NCBI GenBank assembly: GCA_016717205.1
Contig: JADKGC010000001.1
Location: 806,001 to 870,000, forward strand
DNA: 64,000 nt
Source: Candidatus Flexifilum breve
GTDB lineage: Bacteria; Chloroflexota; Anaerolineae; Aggregatilineales; Phototrophicaceae
Direction of reading: 5' to 3'
Part shown: piece by piece, positions 1 through 8,054 of the stretch
Numbering within the stretch: the stretch's first letter is position 1
Layout: each line of letters begins with the position of its first letter
The notes under the pieces: generated by a model
Seen by the model: the letters and a program-made list of their open reading frames with translations, nothing else
Told to the model about the DNA's origin: nothing
The model's database searches: none
Position numbers and translations under genes: made by a program

Positions 1-106
1 GCCGCGCATAAAATGGTGGTAGGGTCAATGACCAGTCACCACTAGGTGCTTGCTGGAATTGAGCCAGACGCAAAAAACTGCGAATTTCCGGTGGATAGTA
101 GCCCAT
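1..106 (-). CDS. 5' end of an unidentified protein (partial)
   Basis: An open frame of 35 codons starts at an ATG at 106 and runs off the left edge. It begins MGYYPPEIR and contains many aromatic and proline residues. An AAGG Shine-Dalgarno-like motif lies about 8 bases upstream. It follows the helicase stop at 163 on the same strand with a 56-base gap, so it would be the next gene of that operon. The fragment is too short to assign a family, and it could be a chance frame. Confidence 0.4.
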   Translation of the reverse strand, partial: MGYYPPEIRSFLRLAQFQQAPSGDWSLTLPPFYAR

Positions 107-162
107 GAGTCTGCCTTAACGTGATCTGTGAAAATGGTAATGCGACCTTCAAACAGTGTTGC

Positions 163-3100
163 TTACTCGCTAGCAGCTAGGAGGTCCGCGGCACTAATCC
201 TGTAATGCTCAATAACCTCAATAGGTTGCCACCCCAATCTCGCTGGGTTATTCAACAAATGTAGCTCTGGCGTTGTTGCGCAGTTGTACACGAAATACAG
301 CCAGTAATCCCCTTTGAGACGTACAGCGGTCTTGTGCTCGTTAGGCGTCAGCGCTACTTCGCCGACAAAGGCTCGCCCCTTCACCTCAATGAAGCGCACT
401 TCAACAGCGGTCTGCGGGTCTTCGGGGTGATAGCGGCGCGAAATCAAGTCGTAGCCCCGGTCAAGGTGTTCGACGCTCTCTACCTCACAGCCGCGCTCCT
501 GCTCGTGGCGGATCGCTTCTTGCACCGCGATGCGCTCAATCTCATCATCGCGTACCATCGGCGCGACTTCCGGCGTCTCTCGTTCCGGATGCGGCAGTAC
601 CCAGGCCCGTCCCAAATGCCGGATTTCACCGATGCTGCATTCGCGCTCGCGTTCTAAATCGACAAAGCGCCGCTCAAACCGTGCGTTGAGTTCGTCCATG
701 CGATCCAGCAGAATCGCCTTGCGCCCTTCCAGCCCCGGATCGCTGGAACGCGACATTTCCAGATCACCGTACTGCACCTGTAAGCGGTTCAGCAGGGCTT
801 CATAGCTCGCCCGTGCATGATTGAGGATCGTGTCCGATTGCCGCGCACGTTCGCCGCGCACCTCGCTCAACAGGTCGGTGACATCTTCCGCGATCAACAG
901 GCTTTCGCTCTCGGCGGTATCGGGCAGCACCCCAACAGTCGGCGGCTGTGTCCCTTCCGGCGCGGGGATCAAGTCAATGAACAGCGTCGGTTGGCGCACG
1001 CTGCGCTTACCATCCGCCTCAGTCTGCACGGCAAACAGGCGTTGATGCAGGGTATTGCCCAGCCCATCCACAATCGATGCGCTGAACACATCCAACAGTG
1101 CGGGTGAACTGCGGTGCGCATCATAGAAGATCGCACCGCGGCGGATGACATCTTCCGCCTGTTCGGCTGTATATGCTCGCACCGCTTCAAACAGGGGATG
1201 TCCCGGCGTCACCCATTCCAGCGTCGGATCGTCGCTCAAGGCCGATTTGTCAAAGACAATGGCTTTGTACTCACGCCCCAGTTTGCCAAAGCGCGGTTCG
1301 CCTTGCTCGCCGATGCCCCACAGCAGTCGCGGCACGCGTCCCATCCGATAGACGTTTGAATCCCGACGCACAGGAGCGGGATGCAGACCACTGAGCGGCG
1401 CGGCCTCAACGAAGAAGTCGGCTACCACTTCCGGCACGAGCCGCCGATCTCGGGCCTCAGCCGCTTTGCCGATGATAGCCGATAGGTTGAGCTCGCGTTT
1501 CGCCAACCCTTCCAACGCCGAATCTGTGATCTGGCGGAAACGGGTGGTGTCCACGTCGCGCACAATCCGCGCCTTGATCGTCTCCTCGGTTTGGTTGCGC
1601 GCATACATATCACGCAGCATCTTCTCCAGCGCATTGGCTGGGAACACATCGCCGAGCACATTGAAGACTTTGCCCGTGCGTTCTGGGTCGAGGTCGCGTT
1701 CAATTGCTTTGATACGTTCAAACAGCTTCTGGAAGACCCTACCCTCGCGCGTATTGTTTGAGACGAAGTTGAAGATCAGGCAGTCTTTCTCTTGCCCGTA
1801 GCGATGAATACGTCCCATCCGCTGCTCTAGGCGGATCGGGTTCCACGGGATGTCGTAATTGATCATGAACCAGCAGAATTGCAGGTTGATGCCTTCCCCT
1901 GCAGCCTCGGTTGCCACCATGACACGGCAGTCCTCTTTGAACTCGCGCTCGGCGTAGATTCGGGTTCCCGGCGTGTCCCGATCCCCGATCTTCATCCCGC
2001 CATGAATCTGGGTAACGGTCAAGCCCCACTCGCGCAGCTTCTCAACGAGGTAATCGAGGGTTTCTTTGTGCTCAGTGAAAATCAGCAAGCGCATCTTGGG
2101 ATCGTCGAATATGCCCTGCTGGCGCAGCGCCTCACGCAGCTTAACCAGCTTGGACTCGACTTCACGCCGCTCCAAGTCTTCTGCTTGCGCAATAAGTCGG
2201 TTCATCTGCTGGATTTCGTAGCGCAGCGCTGTGGGATCAGGCGACGCAACCACCGACTCCAGATCCGAGAGGATTTGGTCTTGCTCTTCATCGGTCAGTT
2301 CGTCAAAGTCCTCGGGGAGCTGTCGCTCGATCTGCTGCTGCCGATAGCTCTGAGGATCGTCAAGAATCTTCTGACGGCGATCACGCATGCGTTCAAGGCT
2401 GCGGCGCGCCGCACGAATGCTCGACGCAAAGCGTCTTTGCAACATCGCCATCGTGAAGGATAGCGCTCGCCCCCGCGCCGAATCATCGCTCGCCGCTTTG
2501 ACCGATTGATCCTCGACATAGCGTGTCAGCGCGTCATAGAAGTCATATTCATCCGCCGTTAGGTCGAAGTCGATGGTCTCGACGCGCCGGTTGGTGTAAA
2601 TCCGCTTCACCTGTCCTGTTTCAGGATCAGGGAAGGTCATCAACGCCTCTTTGGTCCGCCGCAGGTAGAACGGGGCATTGTTGCGCGCCATTGCCTCGTC
2701 AAGGCTGGCGACATCGCCATACACATCTCGATCCAGCAGACTGAGGAACAGGCAGAAGTTTTTCGGATCGCCTTTGTGGGGCGTTGCCGTCATCAGCAAA
2801 TAATGGTCGGTCAATTCAGACAACCGCTCACCGAGCTGGTACGCGAGCGTCTTCTTGTCGGAACTGTAGGCACTCATCTTGTGCGCTTCATCCACGATGA
2901 TCAAGTCCCAATGCGAACGCAGCAGGCTCTCCCGTGCATCCTCGATCACTGACACCCACGAGACAGATGTAATAACCTGATGCCGTTCCTGCCAAGGGTT
3001 GCTGCCATAGTTCGCCCGCAGTACATCACCGCGAATGACCTCAAAGTTCTCACGGAATTTGTCCTTCATCTCGCGTTGCCATTGAAAGGTCAAGTTCGCT

Positions 3101-3570
3101 GGGGAAAGGATTAACACTCGTTTGACGAGGCCCCTTATCTTGAGTTCTTTGAGCAGCAAACCCGCCATAACGGTTTTACCAGCGCCGGGATCGTCGGCGA
3201 GCAGAAAGCGAATACGTGGCAACTTTAGGAAGTAGTCGTAGACCGCCTCAAGCTGGTGTGGCAACGGATCGATTCTGGCAATTGAAAGCGAAAAATAGGG
3301 GTCATATTCGTAAGCCAATCCCAGTCTCATCGCCTCAATTCCAAGTTTGAAGAGCTTGCTCTCACCATCGAAAGGCTCAATTGGCGATGAAGCGGTTAGC
3401 TTGGCAATTTCAGCAGCCTCCAAAATCCGCTGATAGACTTTGTTCGATTTGGTGCCGCGCCCAATAAGTTTTAGGGAGCGTCCCATGGGTGTTGCAGTTA
3501 TTACCTCTATTGGTTCAGGAAATAAAGTTCCCTCAAGAATGAGGTTTGGTTTCACATCTTCGAGATGCAT
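163..3570 (-). CDS. SNF2-type DEAD/DEAH helicase with C-terminal DUF3883 domain
   Basis: This 1135-residue protein is an ATP-dependent nucleic-acid translocase of the SF2/SNF2 class. Walker A is DDPGAGKT (about residues 126-133), the Walker B box is DEAH (about 227-230), and a SNF2-like helicase C half carries GEGINLQF and RLEQRMGRIHRYGQ. The last 100 or so residues contain FIEVKGRA and LTPNEH followed by DYWLYFVY, the signature of DUF3883, a nuclease-like domain often attached to restriction and defence helicases. Proteins of this layout usually sit beside DNA methyltransferases in phage-defence loci. Here an hsdM remnant lies directly upstream. The natural substrate is unknown, and a role in DNA repair is the alternative. 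Confidence 0.85.
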   Translation of the reverse strand: MHLEDVKPNLILEGTLFPEPIEVITATPMGRSLKLIGRGTKSNKVYQRILEAAEIAKLTASSPIEPFDGESKLFKLGIEAMRLGLAYEYDPYFSLSIARIDPLPHQLEAVYDYFLKLPRIRFLLADDPGAGKTVMAGLLLKELKIRGLVKRVLILSPANLTFQWQREMKDKFRENFEVIRGDVLRANYGSNPWQERHQVITSVSWVSVIEDARESLLRSHWDLIIVDEAHKMSAYSSDKKTLAYQLGERLSELTDHYLLMTATPHKGDPKNFCLFLSLLDRDVYGDVASLDEAMARNNAPFYLRRTKEALMTFPDPETGQVKRIYTNRRVETIDFDLTADEYDFYDALTRYVEDQSVKAASDDSARGRALSFTMAMLQRRFASSIRAARRSLERMRDRRQKILDDPQSYRQQQIERQLPEDFDELTDEEQDQILSDLESVVASPDPTALRYEIQQMNRLIAQAEDLERREVESKLVKLREALRQQGIFDDPKMRLLIFTEHKETLDYLVEKLREWGLTVTQIHGGMKIGDRDTPGTRIYAEREFKEDCRVMVATEAAGEGINLQFCWFMINYDIPWNPIRLEQRMGRIHRYGQEKDCLIFNFVSNNTREGRVFQKLFERIKAIERDLDPERTGKVFNVLGDVFPANALEKMLRDMYARNQTEETIKARIVRDVDTTRFRQITDSALEGLAKRELNLSAIIGKAAEARDRRLVPEVVADFFVEAAPLSGLHPAPVRRDSNVYRMGRVPRLLWGIGEQGEPRFGKLGREYKAIVFDKSALSDDPTLEWVTPGHPLFEAVRAYTAEQAEDVIRRGAIFYDAHRSSPALLDVFSASIVDGLGNTLHQRLFAVQTEADGKRSVRQPTLFIDLIPAPEGTQPPTVGVLPDTAESESLLIAEDVTDLLSEVRGERARQSDTILNHARASYEALLNRLQVQYGDLEMSRSSDPGLEGRKAILLDRMDELNARFERRFVDLERERECSIGEIRHLGRAWVLPHPERETPEVAPMVRDDEIERIAVQEAIRHEQERGCEVESVEHLDRGYDLISRRYHPEDPQTAVEVRFIEVKGRAFVGEVALTPNEHKTAVRLKGDYWLYFVYNCATTPELHLLNNPARLGWQPIEVIEHYRISAADLLAASE

Positions 3571-3580
3571 ATAAGCTCTT

Positions 3581-3851
3581 TCAGCTTAAGATTTGGTTGT
3601 ATTGATTTTTCGCGTTGCGCTCCAAGAAAGACCAGCAATCCTCTTCCGGCACGAAGAAGATATTCTCCACGAGATATTCGTCGCGGTCTTCAAGGCCGGC
3701 GAAGGGATCGGCGATCAGCTTGTCGTAGAGTGCCTGAAACGAGTCTGAGATGCATTTGAGGATAATCAGAGCCAAGGACGACATGTTAGTACTCGGCGGC
3801 CTGCCAGAGTTTCGCTTCAAAGTCGCGCAGTGATCCGTTTGCTTTCCCCAT
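3581..3851 (-). pseudogene. hsdM: HsdM-like type I methyltransferase, N-terminal remnant
   Basis: From an ATG at 3851 the frame reads MGKANGSLRDFEAKLWQAAEY and then hits TAA, followed by HVVLG in the same frame. The adjacent frame continues with LALIILKCISDSF, then YLVENIFFVPEEDCWSFLE, and stops at 3581. These are the hallmarks of the N-terminal domain of type I modification subunits, where LW.AAD, AAEYKHVVLGLIFLKYISD and YL.ENIFWVPE occur in order. The segment between LWQAA and EY is shortened, there is a stop plus a frameshift, and everything after the first 90 or so residues, including the catalytic NPPY region, is missing. It is a dead fragment 10 bases upstream of the helicase. Confidence 0.75.
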
Positions 3852-4125
3852 GTACCGTTCCTAGTATGGATAAGTGTAATGTTATTATGTTAGCGGTAAT
3901 TTCGACTAGGGACAAACGAGGGCTAGTTTAATTCACAGTAATGAATTTGTGGGTGGATAGGAGGGTTAGAAGAACAGGGTAAACAGGCGCAATACGCGAC
4001 TACCAATTGCTTTTCTGGGAAGATCCACCCACATTTGAGTTTTTGGAACCAGGAGAGTGCAGTGAAATGTGGTGGTCGGCTGTGAAGTCAGTGGACTATT
4101 CGATTGCTGACCGCGATGAGGAAAC

Positions 4126-4527
4126 TTATCTATCCATTTGGTTGTTTGCCTGCTCCTTCTTGAGAATTTCTACCGCCATGTTGAGGAGAAACTGCTTCTC
4201 TTGCTTCGATAATTGTCTGTAGATCACAACAAGGCGAACTTCGTCTTCCGGTACTTCCTCTTGTTTCACAATATATCCACCCCTTTGCAATAGATCGTCT
4301 AACGTTAGTTCAAGCACATTCGCGAGAACGCGCCGAAACTCAGGATCATCTAGGGGAGGGTTGGCTCGTCCTCGTTCCCAATTGGAAATCGTAGAACGCA
4401 CAAAATCTAAACCGGCTATCTGCAGTCGGACAGCCAGTTCATCCTGACTTATACCTAATTCCCTCCGCCGCACGCTTAACCAATGGTGGGCGTGCTTCGT
4501 CCTGATCGTTTTAACTCTATCTTCCAT
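4126..4527 (-). CDS. XRE (Cro/C1-type) HTH transcriptional regulator
   Basis: A 133-residue protein with an N-terminal helix-turn-helix: residues about 17-70 read LSVRRRELGISQDELA, then STISNWERGRANPP, the typical XRE pattern. The C-terminal half is charged and helical (QLSKQEKQFLLNMAVEILKKE) and may form the dimer interface. An AAGG motif sits 5 bases before the ATG. It is transcribed away from the gene at 4678, and the intergenic space holds a perfect 7-bp dyad, so it probably represses itself and the divergent gene in the manner of element repressors. Confidence 0.85.
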   Translation of the reverse strand: MEDRVKTIRTKHAHHWLSVRRRELGISQDELAVRLQIAGLDFVRSTISNWERGRANPPLDDPEFRRVLANVLELTLDDLLQRGGYIVKQEEVPEDEVRLVVIYRQLSKQEKQFLLNMAVEILKKEQANNQMDR

Positions 4528-4582
4528 TAGGGCCTTGAGTTTGTACGTTCTTTGGCCATAGAACTACAAATCCAACTCAATG

Positions 4583-4603
4583 TTAACAGCAATACTCTGT
4601 TAA
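4583..4603. promoter_or_regulatory. Candidate operator for the XRE repressor
   Basis: TTAACAG and CTGTTAA form a perfect inverted repeat of 7-bp arms with a 7-bp spacer. It lies midway in the divergent region between the XRE gene and the gene at 4678, just upstream of that gene's putative -35 box. Dyads of this size and position are what Cro/C1-type proteins bind. Binding is inferred. Confidence 0.55.
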
Positions 4604-4611
4604 ATTGCTAC

Positions 4612-4638
4612 TTTACATCGCGAAGATTCGAGTATAAT
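4612..4638 (+). promoter_or_regulatory. Candidate sigma-70 promoter of the 4678 gene
   Basis: TTTACA (4612-4617) and a perfect TATAAT (4633-4638) are separated by 15 bp, which is slightly short. The -10 lies about 40 bp before the ATG at 4678. Confidence 0.45.
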
Positions 4639-4677
4639 TGTAGCATTCATATCTACTTTCGATGAGGACGATACTAG

Positions 4678-4881
4678 ATGGATACAACTCTACGGCCAAA
4701 ACGATTCACTACTTTTGTTCCCGCGACACCTTGTAGTGAGGATCTGCGAAAACGACTTCTTATAGCAGCTGATGCGCAGGAAACCAGCTTAGCGCACATT
4801 GTTCGTAACTTGCTTAACCAGTACTTGCCTCAACTGCCGCCTACCTCAACGAACACCGTAAACCCGCCGTCGGATGCCTGA
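4678..4881 (+). CDS. Small ribbon-helix-helix-like protein
   Basis: A 67-residue protein. Residues about 9-50 fit a short beta strand followed by two helices (RFTTFVPAT, then DLRKRLLIAADAQETSLAHIVRNLLNQYL), the general plan of Arc/CopG-type DNA-binding proteins. It has a plausible promoter and a GAGGA motif upstream, and it diverges from the XRE gene. It may be a copy-number, partition or antitoxin-like regulator of the element. The family assignment rests on pattern only. Confidence 0.5.
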   Translation: MDTTLRPKRFTTFVPATPCSEDLRKRLLIAADAQETSLAHIVRNLLNQYLPQLPPTSTNTVNPPSDA

Positions 4882-5096
4882 TTCAGCTTCGCAGTCCTCA
4901 ACCAAATAGGCTCAGCGTAGTGTTCTCCGTTTGCACGGATAACAATATCGGCCACCAGCACACGAAAGGAGTAGCTGTAGTTTTGTGCTGCTATTTGCTG
5001 CAAATCGATCCTAGGAAAGGGAGTGTGAAATTCACATGATGTGATTGGCACAATTGGCTGTTTGTAGCTTAAGAGCTACGACAGGAGGAAGTCAGA

Positions 5097-5192
5097 TTGA
5101 ATCAACATAAATCGAGAGACTCGGTTCGGGCGGGTCGAAGCCGCCCTTACCAGAGTCGTGTAGAACACGAAAGGTCCGTAAGCCATGAATAA
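5097..5192 (+). CDS. Possible 31-residue leader peptide
   Basis: A TTG codon preceded by a strong AGGAGG (5083-5088, 8-base spacing) opens a 31-codon frame rich in Arg and Ser (MNQHKSRDSVRAG...) that ends with TAA at 5190-5192. It is followed by the hairpin that covers the ribosome-binding site of the next gene. A leader-peptide role is speculative; the strong SD is the main support. Confidence 0.25.
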   Translation: MNQHKSRDSVRAGRSRPYQSRVEHERSVSHE

Positions 5193-5203
5193 TCTTAAGT
5201 GTT

Positions 5204-5227
5204 CACCTCTTAGTGCGTCAAGAGGTG
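5204..5227 (+). promoter_or_regulatory. Hairpin sequestering the ribosome-binding site of the 5232 gene
   Basis: CACCTCTT (5204-5211) pairs perfectly with AAGAGGTG (5220-5227) across an 8-base loop. The right arm contains the AGAGG Shine-Dalgarno of the ATG at 5232, so the folded RNA would hide the start site. This suggests translational control by upstream translation, temperature or a trans factor. Confidence 0.55.
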
Positions 5228-5231
5228 TCCT

Positions 5232-6446
5232 ATGAGGCGCAAAATCAATCGAAGTGGAATCTTCGTAATGTCACCAACCAGCATAACGAAGCGTTCCAAA
5301 GGCGACGTGCGTCGTGATGCTTGTCTCATGCTGGTGTGCAGCAAGATACGAGCCATCTTTCCTTTAATAGCAGCGGAAGTACTCCAGTTCCTGCTTCTCC
5401 TGATGTCATTTGGTGATGCTCTGGGGCGTGCCTTTGCCAGCTATGAGAAGCTCAAAGAGTCCGGTTACACCTCCGATCAGATCAACGAGTACTTCCAGCA
5501 GCTTGTAGCGCTCGGCCTGCTTCGCTTCATCCGAAAACATGAGCGCGATCCAGCCACGGGGAAGCCTCTGCCTAATGTGTACCAATTCACCCCGGCAATC
5601 TACTACATACGTGCATCTCTGCTCCCCGTTGCTATGGGATTGACATCAACGGAATTCGCGCCGTTGCTAATCAACGGTGAGGATGCTAACCGACACTTCA
5701 ATGCTCTCTCAAACGAAGTGTATAACCAGTTGGTGAAACCAACCCCAGATCACCAAGACTCTTTAACCAAGTCTAGTAAACCAAGTCCAGATCACCAGAG
5801 TCAGAAGGACGCTTCGAAGATAAAAGAAACGGACGATAGGTCGAACGGCTCAGCTTCTTCAGACACTACTGCCGCAGAGGGAGGTTTCAACCAAAGAGAG
5901 CTGGAAGGGAGAGAGGCTGGACGAGACCAGAGACGCAAAGAAATCGGCGAAACACTCGGCACAAACCGCACCAGAACACGTGACCAGAACTGCCCTTCCC
6001 CCAGTTCCGCGGCCCCCCCTTCCCTCAGCCATCGGGAGAAGTTCGGTTCACCACTCGCCGACCCAGATGCTGAATACTTGGCCGGCAAAATCGCAGCCAA
6101 GTTCGACACCCATCGTTCCCAAATGCGGGAGCTCATTGCTACCTACGGTCAAGCGCGTGTCTTATCTGAATTTGAGGCATTGGTCCAGCAACTGCCGAGA
6201 TTCAAACCGGACAATCCTGCTGGGCTGCTTACCTACCGCCTCCGTAACCCGAGGGTACCCGCGCCTGAAAACAGTGGGGTGGATTGGGAAAAGCTCAAGT
6301 ATGCTGTTGCGAGTGACCAGTGGCACTGGGATGTGCTCTTTCGCAATAGCTATGAGAGGTATTTGAGCTACGACGACTGTCCCGCTTGGTTCCGTGAAGC
6401 ATACTCGCTTCCATTGGGATCTTCTAGCGCTAGCATCGGAGATTAG
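5232..6446 (+). CDS. Winged-helix, replication-initiator-like protein
   Basis: A 404-residue protein; the ATG at 5232 is favoured by the AGAGG 6 bases upstream, although a second ATG at 5268 is possible. The first 130 or so residues contain a winged-helix pattern (QINEYFQQLVALGLLRFIRK). The middle (about 165-260) is low-complexity and hydrophilic. The C-terminal part (about 270-340) is helical, with AKFDTHRSQMRELIATYG and NPAGLLTYRLRNP, resembling DnaD/Rep tails of mobile elements. Position next to a serine recombinase supports a role in element replication or control. No catalytic motif is visible, so the function is inferred from architecture. Confidence 0.5.
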   Translation: MRRKINRSGIFVMSPTSITKRSKGDVRRDACLMLVCSKIRAIFPLIAAEVLQFLLLLMSFGDALGRAFASYEKLKESGYTSDQINEYFQQLVALGLLRFIRKHERDPATGKPLPNVYQFTPAIYYIRASLLPVAMGLTSTEFAPLLINGEDANRHFNALSNEVYNQLVKPTPDHQDSLTKSSKPSPDHQSQKDASKIKETDDRSNGSASSDTTAAEGGFNQRELEGREAGRDQRRKEIGETLGTNRTRTRDQNCPSPSSAAPPSLSHREKFGSPLADPDAEYLAGKIAAKFDTHRSQMRELIATYGQARVLSEFEALVQQLPRFKPDNPAGLLTYRLRNPRVPAPENSGVDWEKLKYAVASDQWHWDVLFRNSYERYLSYDDCPAWFREAYSLPLGSSSASIGD

Positions 6447-6585
6447 CATCGTTGACCGCAAGGTGACAGGGGCATGCGACAAATAGGTTGGTTTGCCCCT
6501 GCCGTCCGCTTCGGTGATACAGGGCTTTGGCAATCTCACTCAGAGAGCAGCAAGCAGTCCATCTGTAATACAAGGAGATCGCAAC

Positions 6586-7557
6586 TTGAACTCGAACAAT
6601 TTGAAGCGACTGAACCTCGATCAACTTGAACAAGCGGATCAACGGGCGAAAGAACGCATTCAACGACTTAACGGTGATCGTCCCACACGAACTCAGTTTC
6701 GCCGAGAAACTGGCGCTGCGTGGACTGTCCTCGACCTACTTGCCCTGATTGTATTTTTCGCTGCACTGGCGGTATCCAGTGCGCACATCGTCACCCATAT
6801 GGGCCACATCGCTACCCAGAGTTTCAACGGGGCAATCCCCGCTGGCATCGTTCTCTCATTGAATGACTTCACTGTAATCCATCAAATCGGGATGATCCTG
6901 CTCGCTGAAGCCTCGATGCTGCTCTTCATGGTGATGCACGGGCTAAACAGCTCGGCTCGTGTAAATCGGTCTCGCTGGCTCAAGCCGGTGTCGTTACCAC
7001 TTGTTCTCGCTCTCGTTGCCGCGGTGTTCGTTTTCGTCGCCAATTGGCAAAGTGGAATTGGGTTGCTCGAGTCAATCATGCCGCCTGTGTTCACCGTCGG
7101 TATCGGGGTGCACCTTGAAAAGCTGATCGTGACCGGGATTCAGCGTCGGCAGGAAATCGACGACCGCTACTTAACGGCACTCACTGTCTACGAGCAAGCG
7201 GCGACCGACCCTACCAAGCATCCGGAATACATTCCCCTGCTGCGCCAGGAAATCTGGGAGAAGCTGGTCAGTTTGCCTTCGAACCGCGATTTCCGGAATG
7301 CCCCCCCATCCTTCAAACATGCAGCGGTGCGCTTCGAATTAGAGAGGTCACGTTGGGCATATGGCGACCCAACTGTAGAAATCGAGGAATGGGAACCGGA
7401 ACGCCCTACGACCGCCCTATCAATAGGGCGGAAACACAGTTCTGGCAGTACTCGCCCCGTCCCGGACGACGACGGCTTTATAACACCAACGCTGCACGCC
7501 AACGGGCATGGTACCGACGTCATCATCCTCAACGGAAACGGGAACGCCAGCCCTTAA
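6586..7557 (+). CDS. Integral membrane protein of the mobile element
   Basis: The start is set at a TTG (6586) with AAGGAG 8 bases upstream; an in-frame ATG at 6493 has no such motif. The protein (about 323 residues) has a charged N-terminus, three or four hydrophobic helices (VLDLLALIVFFAALAVSSAH; IGMILLAEASMLLFMVMH; LPLVLALVAAVFVFVANW; and a weaker one after it) and a soluble C-terminus of about 130 residues. I recognise no catalytic motif. Comparable membrane proteins accompany replication and recombinase genes in Chloroflexota elements, but the role is unknown. Confidence 0.6.
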   Translation: MNSNNLKRLNLDQLEQADQRAKERIQRLNGDRPTRTQFRRETGAAWTVLDLLALIVFFAALAVSSAHIVTHMGHIATQSFNGAIPAGIVLSLNDFTVIHQIGMILLAEASMLLFMVMHGLNSSARVNRSRWLKPVSLPLVLALVAAVFVFVANWQSGIGLLESIMPPVFTVGIGVHLEKLIVTGIQRRQEIDDRYLTALTVYEQAATDPTKHPEYIPLLRQEIWEKLVSLPSNRDFRNAPPSFKHAAVRFELERSRWAYGDPTVEIEEWEPERPTTALSIGRKHSSGSTRPVPDDDGFITPTLHANGHGTDVIILNGNGNASP

Positions 7558-7627
7558 CCTAACGAAATAAGGAGTTTTCGCCATTTTTGCATCTGATTCG
7601 TGATCTGTCGAACGGTCGGCAACAGAT

Positions 7628-7903
7628 ATGCAAAGCGTTCAGACAATGCGAACGGAGAGTGATTGTCTAGGAGAGTGTGTGGTGGATGATCCGCCTACCG
7701 AATATGTCACTCCAGATGATAGAAGCCTACGTCAATTCGTGCGCGAAGTATCAGAAGTATTGGCCAAGCGAGAAGAGGACACAGATTATCTCCTTCCCAT
7801 CATCATGGATGGCTTAACGAACTATCTGTCCATTCTCGCCCAGCTTCAGGTGAAGTATCTCAATGCCGCTCGCACAAGCTCGGTTGAAAAACGCAGTTCC
7901 TAG
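7628..7903 (+). CDS. Hypothetical small acidic protein
   Basis: A 91-residue, mostly helical, acidic protein (RQFVREVSEVLAKREEDTDY, then IIMDGLTNYLSILAQLQVKYL). No signal peptide or known motif is visible. It lies between the membrane protein and the recombinase on the same strand. A short accessory or directionality-type protein is possible, but nothing in the sequence proves it. Confidence 0.45.
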   Translation: MQSVQTMRTESDCLGECVVDDPPTEYVTPDDRSLRQFVREVSEVLAKREEDTDYLLPIIMDGLTNYLSILAQLQVKYLNAARTSSVEKRSS

Positions 7904-7904
7904 G

Positions 7905-8026
7905 GAGACCTTCACATCAGTAAAATGGACGCCAGCGTGATAGCGACACACTGGCGTTCAGGTCTCAGCACTATCACGTCTAGCGGAAGACCTCCGACAA
8001 ACTCTAGCATGTCGGTGGACACCGCT
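7905..8026. promoter_or_regulatory. Interlocking dyads upstream of the recombinase (attachment-site or control candidate)
   Basis: Four perfect inverted repeats are packed here: GAGACCT (7905) with AGGTCTC (7960); ACGCCAG (7929) with CTGGCGT (7951); CGTGATAG (7936) with CTATCACG (7971); and CCGACA (7994) with TGTCGG (8010), the last flanked by AGCGG (7982) and CCGCT (8022). The second and third pairs are interleaved, as in an H-type pseudoknot. Large serine recombinase genes often lie next to their attP, a dyad-bearing site. An RNA control element is the alternative. Confidence 0.5.
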
Positions 8027-8054
8027 CATCTATCAGGATCAAGAGGAGACTGTC

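Noticed and set aside
1879..2463. 194-codon plus-strand frame
   Set aside because: It is antisense to the helicase core, whose motifs are unambiguous.
4007..4222. 71-codon plus-strand frame beside the XRE gene
   Set aside because: It runs antisense into the XRE gene and shows no family signature.
4830..5051. 73-codon minus-strand frame overlapping the end of the small RHH-like gene
   Set aside because: It overlaps a better-supported gene, has no clear ribosome site and no recognisable pattern.
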